A stretch of DNA of 46,092 bases, taken from positions 1 through 46,092 of the forward strand of contig DASTHS010000008.1 of the NCBI GenBank assembly GCA_035718085.1, written 5' to 3'. Of this stretch, positions 16,738 to 24,824 are shown in pieces. The position numbers and the translations under genes were made by a program. The notes beneath the pieces are model-generated. The model saw nothing but the letters and a program-made list of their open reading frames with translations. It was not told the origin of the DNA and did no database searches. This stretch comes from DASTHS01 sp035718085 (GTDB taxonomy: Bacteria; Actinomycetota; Acidimicrobiia; Acidimicrobiales; Palsa-688). The number at the start of each line of letters is the position of its first letter. Within the stretch, counting starts at the first letter, position 1.

Positions 16738-19700
16738 TCCCCCTGCTCCTCGGTCGTGACCCGAGCGCGTGCCCCCCGGCGGCTGGTGGTCGCCGCCTTG
16801 GTGGCGCCGGCGGCAGCCGCCTTGGTGGCGCCGGTGGCGCCGGCGGTGCTCGCGGCCCGGCGGGCGCCCGCCGCCCGGCCGGTGCCCGTGGGCCCGGCGG
16901 GGGTGGCGTGCCCGTTCGCCGTCGACCCCGCAGCGGCCGTGCGGGAGGCGCCGGCTGAGGAGCGTGCCCTGGTCGCACCAGCCGCGGACGGTGACCCGGC
17001 CGCACCCGCCGCACCCGCCGCACCCGCCGCACCCGCCGCACCGGCGGCCGCCCGCGACCGGGTCGCCGACCCGGTGGCCGCCCGCGACCGGGTCGACGAC
17101 CCCGCCGCCGTCCGGCGGGCCGTCGCGGCCGCGCCGGCGGCCTGGCGGCCGCGCACCTTCGCGACGGGAGCGCCGGCCTCGACGTCGTCGACGGCGGTGA
17201 TGTCGATGGCGCCCGAGCGGTTGACCGCGGCCTCGTCGGTGCCGAGGTAGGAGGCCACCACCCGGGGGTGGTTGACCACGTCGTGGGGCCGGCCGGAGGT
17301 GATGGGGTGGCCGAGCTCGAGGGCCAGCATGGTGTTGGAGATGCCGGTGATCAGCGGCATGTCGTGCTCGATGACCAGCAGGGCGCAGCCGACCTCGCGG
17401 GCGATGCGCAGCAGCAGCGGGCCCATGGCCTCGGTCTCGCGCTGGGCGATCCCGGAGCTGGGCTCGTCGAGGAGCAGCACCGACGGGCGGTGGGCGATCG
17501 ACATGGCCAGGTCGACGATGCGCCGGCTGCCGGTCGACAGCTCCGAGACGAACTTGTTGCGGAACGCACCGAGGCCGAGGAGCTCGATGAGGTCGTGCAC
17601 CTCCCAGGCGACTTCCACCTCGGTGTCGCCCACGGCGGGCAGGGCCAGGGCGGCGGCGAACGGGTCGCGGACGTCGAGCCACCGCTCGAGGCCCATGGCG
17701 ATGTTCTCGGCGACGGTCAGCGACGGGAACAGCCGGGCGTCCTGGAACGAGCGGCCGAGGCCGGCCATGGCCCGGCGGTGCGGGCTCCAGTCGGTGACGT
17801 CGTCGCCCCGGAAGCGGATGCGGCCGTGCACCGGGGTCACGAACCCGGAGATGGTGTCGAAGATGGTCGTCTTGCCGGCGCCGTTGGGGCCGATCAGACC
17901 GAGCACCTCCCCCTCGTGCAGGGCGAAGCTGCAGTCGTTGACCGCCCGCACGCCGCCGAAGCGCACGTCGACACCCGACAGCTCGAGCAGCACGGGGGCG
18001 TCGGCGGGCAGCGCCGGCCGGGTGTTGGGGTCGTCGCCCTTCTTGGGCACGGCGGGCACCGATCCGCCGGCGGGGGGCTCGTCGAAGAGGCCCTCGTGGC
18101 CGGTGGCGGTGGCCGCCCCCTCGAGGAACACCGACCGGAGGATGTCGGCCCGGTCGAGCAGGTCGGCGGTCGGCCCGGAGAAGCGCACCTCGCCCTTCTC
18201 CATGAACACGGCCCGCTTGGCCAGGGTGAGGGCCACGTTGACCGACTGCTCGACGACGATGACGGTGGTGCCCCGGGCGTGGATGGCCCGCACGATGTCG
18301 ACGAGCTGGCCGACGATGGCGGGGGCCAGGCCGAGCGAGAGCTCGTCGATCATGAGCAGCTTCGGCTTGGCGATGAAGGCCATGGCCAGGCCGAGCATCT
18401 GCTGCTCGCCGCCGGAGAGGTTGCCGGCCAGCTGGTCGCCGCGCTCGACGAGGATGGGGAAGTAGTCGAGCGCCTGGCGGGTGGCCTCGGCGACGTGCGC
18501 CGGGTCCTGGCGGCGGTAGAGCCAGCCGGCGAGGCGCAGGCACTCCTTGACCGTCAGGGTGGGGAAGACGCTGCGCCCGCCGGGCATCTGCACGATGCCG
18601 AGGGCGGTCGACGCCATCGGGTCGAGGTGGGTCACGTCGCGGCCGTCGAAGTAGATGACGCCGCCCGCCGGGTCGACCAGCCCGGAGATGGCCTTCAGCA
18701 GGGTCGACTTGCCGGCCCCGTTGGTGCCGAGGAGGGCGACGATCTCGCCCTCCCGCACCTCGAAGTCGACGTCGAAGAGCACCTTCACCTTGTCGTAGGC
18801 CACGTCGACGCCGGTGCAGCGCAGCAGCGCCTGGGGGCCGGGAGCCAGGCGCTGGCGGCGCATCTCGATGGTGGTCTCGAGCACCCGGCGGGCCTTGGCG
18901 GCGTCGCCGGCCACGCTGGTGCGGGCCGACGCCAGCACGAAGCCGCCGATCACCCAGTACGGCAGCAGGGCTCCCATGGCCGTGCGGATGCCGTCGTGGT
19001 CGGAGAGGCTGCCCTCGAAGAAGAACCACAGCGCCCACACCCCCGCCACCAGGAAGAACGAGCTGAAGGCGAACGACAGGGTGCGCACCCGCGACGGCGA
19101 CACCATCGACTGCACGGTGAAGAACGGCGGGTAGAAGATGCCGCCGAGGAAGCTGGCGGCGAAGCCGAAGATCAGCGTCAGGGCGAAGTCGGGGGCGACG
19201 GCCACGAGGAACAGCCCGACGCCCACCCCGACGAGGGCGTAGCCGGCCCAGCGCAGCGGCTCGCCGAGCTCCTGGGCCAGCCACCGCTTGGTGAGCCGGA
19301 CGCTGACCAATACGCCGAGCAGCTGGAAGCTGGCGTTGACGGCGCTGATCAGGCCCCGGTCGAAGTCACCGACGTGGTACACCCGCTTGAGGAACAGGGG
19401 CAGCAGGAAGGCGAGGGGGATCACCCCGGCGCCGATGAAGAAGTAGGCGGTGTACTGCCGCTTGAGGGTCGGCACCGCCAGCAGCGTCTTGTACGCCTCC
19501 CGGAACGGCACAGGCGCCTCGGCTTCCGCTTCGGCGGCCAGGTCGGGGTCGTCGGTGCCGCCCCGGCGCGGCTCGCGCAGCCGGGTGGCGATCAGGGCCA
19601 CGGCCACGATCGGCACGACCAGCACGCCGAAGGCGAGGCGGTAGCCGCCGAAGTGCGACACGGTGCCGGCGACCGCAGGGCCGACGATGGCCCCGGCGAA

Positions 19701-20270
19701 CACGGCGTTCTGGTGGGTGCCGAACACCGCCGGGCGGTTGGCCGGCGGGTAGTAGTCCGACAGCAGCGAGTTGTGCACCGGCTCGTTGACCACTTGGCCG
19801 ATGCCGTTGCCGAGGCGCACCAGCACCAGCAGCAGCACGCTGCCGACCAGGCCGGTGGCCAGGGAGAAGACCCCAGCGAGGATGCCGGCGATCCACACCA
19901 GCTTGGTGCGCGGCAGCCGGTCGCCGTAGTGGCCGATGACCACGGCGAAGAGCAGCACGATCGTGAGGTTGGCGATGACGATGAGGCCGAAGTCGGAGTC
20001 TGAGAGCCCGAACGCCTTCTCGATGTTCGGCGCCAGCACGCCGAAGGCGGCGGTGTCGAACTGGTCGAAGAAGTAGAGGGCGGTGAGCACCAGCAGGGCG
20101 AACGCCGAGACGCCGCCGGTGACCGCGCCCAGGCCCCGCAGCCCGCGCCCGCCGCCGTCGGTGCCGTGGCCGTCGCCGGCGCCGGCGCCCGCGCCCGCGC
20201 CCGCGCCGGCGAGGGTGTCGGCGGCCGCCTCGGTGGTGGGCTCGCCGATCGTCGGGTCGGTCACGGTCAT
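16734..20270 (-). CDS. MFS transporter fused to LivF-like and LivG-like ABC ATPases
   Basis: 1178-aa protein combining three units. Residues ~50-465: a 12-TM-type MFS permease with motif A as GHYGDRLPRTKLV and helix-5-like NAVFAGAIVGPAVAG. Residues ~480-715: an ATPase with GTNGAGKST, LSGGEQQ and LLMIDE, matching LivF. Residues ~755-1010: an ATPase with GPNGAGKTT, a degenerate signature LSTGSRR and LLLDEPSSG, matching LivG. Residues ~1035-1178: an Ala/Arg/Thr/Ser tail without obvious fold. It overlaps the LivH-LivM permease gene by ATGA and the next gene by GTGA. The frame is continuous through all junctions with no stop or frameshift. The ATPases presumably energise the LivHM permease encoded upstream; why an MFS module is attached is unknown. 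Confidence 0.93.
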   Translation of the reverse strand: MTVTDPTIGEPTTEAAADTLAGAGAGAGAGAGDGHGTDGGGRGLRGLGAVTGGVSAFALLVLTALYFFDQFDTAAFGVLAPNIEKAFGLSDSDFGLIVIANLTIVLLFAVVIGHYGDRLPRTKLVWIAGILAGVFSLATGLVGSVLLLVLVRLGNGIGQVVNEPVHNSLLSDYYPPANRPAVFGTHQNAVFAGAIVGPAVAGTVSHFGGYRLAFGVLVVPIVAVALIATRLREPRRGGTDDPDLAAEAEAEAPVPFREAYKTLLAVPTLKRQYTAYFFIGAGVIPLAFLLPLFLKRVYHVGDFDRGLISAVNASFQLLGVLVSVRLTKRWLAQELGEPLRWAGYALVGVGVGLFLVAVAPDFALTLIFGFAASFLGGIFYPPFFTVQSMVSPSRVRTLSFAFSSFFLVAGVWALWFFFEGSLSDHDGIRTAMGALLPYWVIGGFVLASARTSVAGDAAKARRVLETTIEMRRQRLAPGPQALLRCTGVDVAYDKVKVLFDVDFEVREGEIVALLGTNGAGKSTLLKAISGLVDPAGGVIYFDGRDVTHLDPMASTALGIVQMPGGRSVFPTLTVKECLRLAGWLYRRQDPAHVAEATRQALDYFPILVERGDQLAGNLSGGEQQMLGLAMAFIAKPKLLMIDELSLGLAPAIVGQLVDIVRAIHARGTTVIVVEQSVNVALTLAKRAVFMEKGEVRFSGPTADLLDRADILRSVFLEGAATATGHEGLFDEPPAGGSVPAVPKKGDDPNTRPALPADAPVLLELSGVDVRFGGVRAVNDCSFALHEGEVLGLIGPNGAGKTTIFDTISGFVTPVHGRIRFRGDDVTDWSPHRRAMAGLGRSFQDARLFPSLTVAENIAMGLERWLDVRDPFAAALALPAVGDTEVEVAWEVHDLIELLGLGAFRNKFVSELSTGSRRIVDLAMSIAHRPSVLLLDEPSSGIAQRETEAMGPLLLRIAREVGCALLVIEHDMPLITGISNTMLALELGHPITSGRPHDVVNHPRVVASYLGTDEAAVNRSGAIDITAVDDVEAGAPVAKVRGRQAAGAAATARRTAAGSSTRSRAATGSATRSRAAAGAAGAAGAAGAAGAAGSPSAAGATRARSSAGASRTAAAGSTANGHATPAGPTGTGRAAGARRAASTAGATGATKAAAAGATKAATTSRRGARARVTTEEQGE
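17002..17037. repeat. Four tandem 9-bp repeats in the fusion gene's tail
   Basis: GCACCCGCC is repeated four times, coding an in-frame AGA-type tripeptide repeat in the low-complexity C-terminus of the MFS-ABC fusion. It is a likely slippage site without frame change. Confidence 0.8.
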
Positions 20271-22756
20271 CGGCCGTCTGCCTTCCGGGTGCGGGTGCGG
20301 GTGGTGGCGGCGCGGGCCCCGACCGCAGGGGTGCCCCCGGGCGGCGACACCGGACCGTCGGTGGGCAGGTCGTCGAGGTCGTCGAGCGACACGGCGTCGA
20401 AGCGGCCGGTGATGCGGCCGGCGTCGTCGTCGGCCGGGCCGGCGGCTGCCCCGGTGCCGCCGGCGGCTGCCGCGGTGCCTCCGGCGACGGGCTCGTCGTC
20501 ACGCTCGGCGCCGACGGTGCCCTCGGGGGCAGCGAGCACCTGGCCCATGGCGGTGGTCATGGCCTGGGCCTCGAACGCCTGGTTGTCGGCCTCCGCCCGC
20601 TGGTCGGCGAGCAGGCTCGGCACCAGGATGCGCCGGCGGACGGCGACCGACCGCAGCAGGTTGTCACGCGCCCCGTAGGCGATCTGGGCGAGGCCGCCGG
20701 GGAAGAGGAACAGCAGCAGCAGCACGCCCACCCCGCTGGCCAGCAGCTGGGCGTTGGCGCCCAGGCCGCCGTACTGCAGGATGCCGATGAACGCCGTGCC
20801 GAGCATGGCCCCGGGCAGCGACGTCAGCCCGCCGATCACGACGATGATGAGCATCGTCTCGGAGAGGGTGAGCGGGAAGGCGTTGTTGTTGACGCCCTGC
20901 TCCTGGTAGGCGAACAGGGCGCCGGCGACGCTGGCCCAGAACCCGGAGATGGCGAACGCCGAGAGTCGGGCCACCCGGATGCTGACCCCGTAGGCGGCGG
21001 CGCCCTTCTCGTTGTCGCGGGCGGCGATGATCACCCGGCCGGCGCGGCTGCGGCGCAGGGCCCGGGCCGAGCCGAGGGCCAGGCCGAGCACCACCAGGCA
21101 GAAGAAGTAGAAGGCGCGCGGGCCGTGCAGGCTGTAGCGGCCGTAGAGCAGCGGCCGCTCGATCTGGCTGAGGCCCTGGGGCAGCAGCTCGGGGAAGTAG
21201 GTCGGCGACAGCAGGAACACCTGCACCGCCAGCGCGAACGCCAGCGTGGTCACGGCCAGGTAGAGGCCCTGGATGCGCAGGGCGGGCAGGCCGATGATCA
21301 CCGACGCCACCGCCCCCGCCAGGCCGGCGAGGATCAGGGCGGCGAAGAAGTCGCCGTGGATGAACGCGGTGTGGCGCAGGTGCACCGACACCGCCGAGGC
21401 GACGGCGGCGCCCACGCCGACGAAGCCCCACTGGCCGAGGCTGATCTGGCCGGCCCACCCGGTGAGGATCACCAGCGACACGGCGACGATGCCGTAGATC
21501 ACCACGACCGAGGCCAGGATCTGCTGCTCGACGTGCACCAGGTAGGGCAGGGCGACGAGCAGCCCGACGACGGCGACGCCGCCGACGAGGCGGGTCCAGA
21601 CGACCTCGGGGAGCGCGCGCAGCTCGGGCGGCACCGGGCGGAACTCGGCGGCCAGCGACCAGGTCGCCATGCCGGAGTCCTGGCCCCGGGAGACCTTCGA
21701 GCGCTGCAGCAGCATGGCCACCAGCAGAGTCGGGAGCATGAGCGCCTCGGCCAGGCTCGGGTCGTGGCTGAAGTAGTAGACGGTGCTGTCGGTGATGCCG
21801 ATGGCGATGCCGGCCCACAGGGCGGTGGAGAACGACTCCATCTTGGCGATGACGGCCGCGGCCAGGGCGTAGAGCAGCACCTGCGGGCCGATGTCGGCGC
21901 CGACCGGCAGGCCCACGATCGGGATCCGCAGGAACACCCCGAGGGTCGACAGCAACCCGGCGATCACCCACACGATCGTCGACAGCAGGTTCGGTGAGAT
22001 GCCGAGCAGCCGCGCCCGGTCGGCGTTCTCGGCGGCCGCCCGCACCGCCATGCCGTAGCTGGTGCGCTTGAAGAACACCGACAGGCCGATCATCACCGCG
22101 GCGGCGGCGAAGAGGATGACGATGGCGTTGGCGTCGAAGTGCACCGGGGCCAGGTAGAAGTGCAGCCCCGAGAACGGGGTCTTCGGCGGGTTCGGGTCGA
22201 TCTGCAGGCTGCCGCCCAGCCACTTGGGCAGGAAGAACTGCAGGGCGGCGAAGATCAGCCCGACCGCGATGGTGACCACCGACAGCACCAGGCGCGGGGC
22301 CTTCGAGAACCGGCGCATGACCAGCACCTCGACCAGGGCGCCCGACAGCATGCCGGCGATCACGGCGACGGCCAGGCCGCCGAGGTAGGGCCAGTGGTGC
22401 AGCTTGATGAGCAGCACCCCGAGCAGCGCGGCGACCGACCCCATCTCCGCCTGGGCGAAGTTGATGATGCGGTTCGCCCGGTAGATGAGGATGATGCCGA
22501 ACGCCAGCAGGGCGTAGAGCAGGCCGAAGATGACGCCGTAGGCGAACTCCCCGAGGGGCGGTTCGTTGTTGTGCATCACCAGCTTGAGCACGACCACCAG
22601 GGCGGCCAGGCCCACGGTGGGCCGCAGGTACGGACCGAAGGTCGGGTGCCCGACGAGGGCCCCGACGCCCTTGCGGGCCGAGCGGACCCCGGCGCCGAGC
22701 TCCTGCACCGGGCTGGGGCCGCGCTCGCGGCCGGGGGGGCGGGTGGTGGTGGTCAC
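20267..22756 (-). CDS. Fused LivH-LivM branched-chain-type ABC permease
   Basis: 829-aa integral membrane protein. The N-terminal half (~50-345) is LivH-like (YGVIFGLLYALLAFGIILIYRANRI, NFAQAEMG, RAAAENADRARLLGI). The second half (~395-720) is LivM-like (LTGWAGQISLGQWGFVGVGA, LPALRIQGLYLAVTTLAFA, ARDNEKGAAAYGV). The last ~110 residues are a hydrophilic cytoplasmic tail. In E. coli the two permeases are separate proteins; fusion gives an obligate 1:1 permease. GTG 22756 begins one base after the solute-binding protein stop, and the 3' end overlaps the next gene by ATGA. The substrate class is branched-chain amino acids, amides, urea or similar. Confidence 0.93.
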   Translation of the reverse strand: MTTTTRPPGRERGPSPVQELGAGVRSARKGVGALVGHPTFGPYLRPTVGLAALVVVLKLVMHNNEPPLGEFAYGVIFGLLYALLAFGIILIYRANRIINFAQAEMGSVAALLGVLLIKLHHWPYLGGLAVAVIAGMLSGALVEVLVMRRFSKAPRLVLSVVTIAVGLIFAALQFFLPKWLGGSLQIDPNPPKTPFSGLHFYLAPVHFDANAIVILFAAAAVMIGLSVFFKRTSYGMAVRAAAENADRARLLGISPNLLSTIVWVIAGLLSTLGVFLRIPIVGLPVGADIGPQVLLYALAAAVIAKMESFSTALWAGIAIGITDSTVYYFSHDPSLAEALMLPTLLVAMLLQRSKVSRGQDSGMATWSLAAEFRPVPPELRALPEVVWTRLVGGVAVVGLLVALPYLVHVEQQILASVVVIYGIVAVSLVILTGWAGQISLGQWGFVGVGAAVASAVSVHLRHTAFIHGDFFAALILAGLAGAVASVIIGLPALRIQGLYLAVTTLAFALAVQVFLLSPTYFPELLPQGLSQIERPLLYGRYSLHGPRAFYFFCLVVLGLALGSARALRRSRAGRVIIAARDNEKGAAAYGVSIRVARLSAFAISGFWASVAGALFAYQEQGVNNNAFPLTLSETMLIIVVIGGLTSLPGAMLGTAFIGILQYGGLGANAQLLASGVGVLLLLFLFPGGLAQIAYGARDNLLRSVAVRRRILVPSLLADQRAEADNQAFEAQAMTTAMGQVLAAPEGTVGAERDDEPVAGGTAAAAGGTGAAAGPADDDAGRITGRFDAVSLDDLDDLPTDGPVSPPGGTPAVGARAATTRTRTRKADGR

Positions 22757-22757
22757 G

Positions 22758-24638
22758 TCAGCCCGCGCACTCGCCGTTCGGGAACAGCTCGGAGGTGCCC
22801 GGGGGAACGCTCCCCTTGACGAACCGCTTGCCGCCGTTGGCGTCGATGTACTCGCCCGGCTGGTTGTTGTACGGCGAGGTGGTGGTGCCGCACCAGTAGA
22901 CCTCGCGGAAGTCCTTCTCGCCGGTCCACGGGAACGGGTCGGCGAACTGGATGGCCTCGTGCTGGGCGTTGCCGGGGAAGGTGGCCGACCGCACACCCTG
23001 GGCGATGGTCGTCGGCGTCGGCGCCGGGCCGGCCAGCTGCCAGATGTTGCCCATCATCTCGAAGTAGCCCCAGTTCAGGTTCTGGGTGGGGTCGGGCGAC
23101 CCCGGGTCACCGGAGTCGGCCCACGCCTTGGGGGCCTCCGTCTGGTTGAAGGCGATCGAGTCGGTGAGGTCCGACAGGCCGAACGCGTGGCTCATCTCGT
23201 TCTTGTTGTAGAGCTGGCCGAGCACGTCGTAGTCGATGAGACCGGTGCCCGACAGCAGGAACTCGGGGTGGTAGCCCTGCTGGTCGAGGCCGTTGGTGGT
23301 GAACACGGGGGCGATCGGGTCGCCCAGCATCACGATGGTGGTGATGCCGGCCTGCTTGATCGCCGCCACCGTGGTGGCCGTCTGCTGCTGGGCCGTGGTG
23401 ATGTCGGAGGCGTAGCTGTACTCCTGGGTGCCCTGCGCCCCGCAGCCGTTCACCAGCTGCTCGAGGTAATCGGCGGTCTGCTTGTAGGTCGTGTCGCCGT
23501 TGTTCTCCGGGTAGATGATGCCGAGCTTGCGGATCGGCGCCTGCCCGGTGACGGGGATCACGTCACCGGCCCCCTTGCCTGCGTACTGCGCCGGCTTGCC
23601 GACCAGCTTCTTGCAGTAGTACTCGGCGACCTGCTGGGCGACCTGGGTGCCGTTCGGGAAGATGTTGTAGTAGTAGGGCGCCAGCTGGTCGAAGTAGTTC
23701 TCCGGGATGTTCTCGCCGCCAGACGTACCGCCGATCACGATCACGTGGTCTTGGGCCAGGCGGATGTAGAACTGGTCGTACTCACCGACGGCGATGACGA
23801 AGGCGGGCTTGAGGGCGGCGATGGCGTCGGCCTCGGCCTGCAGGCACGGGATGTCGGGCGGGGTCAGGTTGCACTGGCCCTGCCAGTAGTTGTAGGTGCA
23901 GGTGCTGTCGCCCTGCGCTTTGCCCGAGTTCTTGCCGGTGCCGTCGAGGGAGACGAACTTGCGGCCGTAGAGCTCCCACCGCTTGTTCAACTCGTCGGTG
24001 AAGGTCTTGATGGCGAGGCACTCGTCATCTGTGGTGGCCGCCAAGTTCTCGGTCTGCAGGATGGCGTTGACCTCGGCGTTGCCCTGCGGCAGGTAGTACA
24101 CGTAGTTGATCGCCGTGGGCGTGACGCCCTGCATGGAGGCGACGGGCTGGGGCGTGTAGCTCGTCGTGCACGGCGGCATGTAGTAGCTGGGGCCGGCCTG
24201 GTGGCCGTTGACGCAGCCGGGGTTGGGCGCACCGCCGCTCGCTGCCGTCACCGACCCCGACGTGGCGCCCGCGGTGGCCCCCGGCTTGGCCGCAGCCGTG
24301 GTCGCGCCGCCGGCGCCGCCGGTCGCCGCTCCGCCGGTCGTCCCGCCGACGGCGCCGCCGGTCGCGCCGGTGGCCCCGCCGGCCGCCCCGCCCGTCGTGG
24401 CCGCCCCGGTCGCCCCGCCGACGGCGCCGCCCGTGGCGCCGGTGGCGGAGCCGGCGGCCCCACCCGATTCGAGCGAGGCGCCCGACCCGGCGGCCGCCGT
24501 CGGGTTGAAGTTGGTGCTCGAGCCGGCAGCCGAGGTGCCGCCGTTCGACGGCGCCAGGGCCACCAGGATGAGCTGGACGACCGCGAGGGCGACGAGCGGG
24601 GCGTAACGCCGCCCGAGGTTCGACGGGTTCAGAGCCAT
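22758..24638 (-). CDS. ABC transporter solute-binding protein, periplasmic-binding-fold type 1
   Basis: 626-aa extracytoplasmic substrate-binding protein. An N-terminal hydrophobic segment (residues 12-29) serves as signal or anchor, with no lipobox Cys. Residues ~32-138 are an extended Gly/Ala/Thr linker with GATGGAVGG-like repeats, and the binding domain runs from ~140 to the end (INYVYYLPQ, AIAALKPAFVIAVGEYDQF, RKLGIIYPENNGDTTY, GITTIVMLGDPIAPVFTTNG). It has eight or more Cys in the mature part, suggesting disulfides. GGGGGG precedes the ATG but lies inside a hairpin. It is the first gene of the uptake operon. Confidence 0.9.
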   Translation of the reverse strand: MALNPSNLGRRYAPLVALAVVQLILVALAPSNGGTSAAGSSTNFNPTAAAGSGASLESGGAAGSATGATGGAVGGATGAATTGGAAGGATGATGGAVGGTTGGAATGGAGGATTAAAKPGATAGATSGSVTAASGGAPNPGCVNGHQAGPSYYMPPCTTSYTPQPVASMQGVTPTAINYVYYLPQGNAEVNAILQTENLAATTDDECLAIKTFTDELNKRWELYGRKFVSLDGTGKNSGKAQGDSTCTYNYWQGQCNLTPPDIPCLQAEADAIAALKPAFVIAVGEYDQFYIRLAQDHVIVIGGTSGGENIPENYFDQLAPYYYNIFPNGTQVAQQVAEYYCKKLVGKPAQYAGKGAGDVIPVTGQAPIRKLGIIYPENNGDTTYKQTADYLEQLVNGCGAQGTQEYSYASDITTAQQQTATTVAAIKQAGITTIVMLGDPIAPVFTTNGLDQQGYHPEFLLSGTGLIDYDVLGQLYNKNEMSHAFGLSDLTDSIAFNQTEAPKAWADSGDPGSPDPTQNLNWGYFEMMGNIWQLAGPAPTPTTIAQGVRSATFPGNAQHEAIQFADPFPWTGEKDFREVYWCGTTTSPYNNQPGEYIDANGGKRFVKGSVPPGTSELFPNGECAG

Positions 24639-24643
24639 GGATT

Positions 24644-24660
24644 CGTTCCCCCCTGGAACG
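24644..24660 (-). promoter_or_regulatory. Hairpin covering the ribosome-binding site of the binding-protein gene
   Basis: CGTTCC-agggg-GGAACG is a perfect 6-bp inverted repeat whose loop and right arm contain the only Shine-Dalgarno-like G run, 5-21 bases before the ATG at 24638. It could limit translation of the whole operon. Confidence 0.5.
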
Positions 24661-24753
24661 TGCGGTGCGTGGCGCGCCGCTGTCTCGATGATTCGGCGCC
24701 CACCTCGGGCGCTCCTCCCGGTGTCGCAACATCGGGCCCGGCACGAGCCCGGA

Positions 24754-24769
24754 GTGACACTAACGTCAC
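24754..24769 (-). promoter_or_regulatory. Inverted repeat upstream of the uptake operon
   Basis: GTGAC-N6-GTCAC lies about 115 bases upstream of the solute-binding protein start, in the 186-bp gap before the operon. On the minus strand TAGTGT, a TAnnnT -10-like box, overlaps it. Candidate operator; regulator unknown. Confidence 0.4.
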
Positions 24770-24824
24770 CGAAAGCGGACGCGCCACCCCATCTCGGTCG
24801 AAACCGGACAGGGGCGCGCCCCGG

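Noticed and set aside
17268..20003. 911-aa plus-strand open frame opposite the MFS-ABC fusion
   Set aside because: Mirror of the fusion gene's codons; no recognisable fold.
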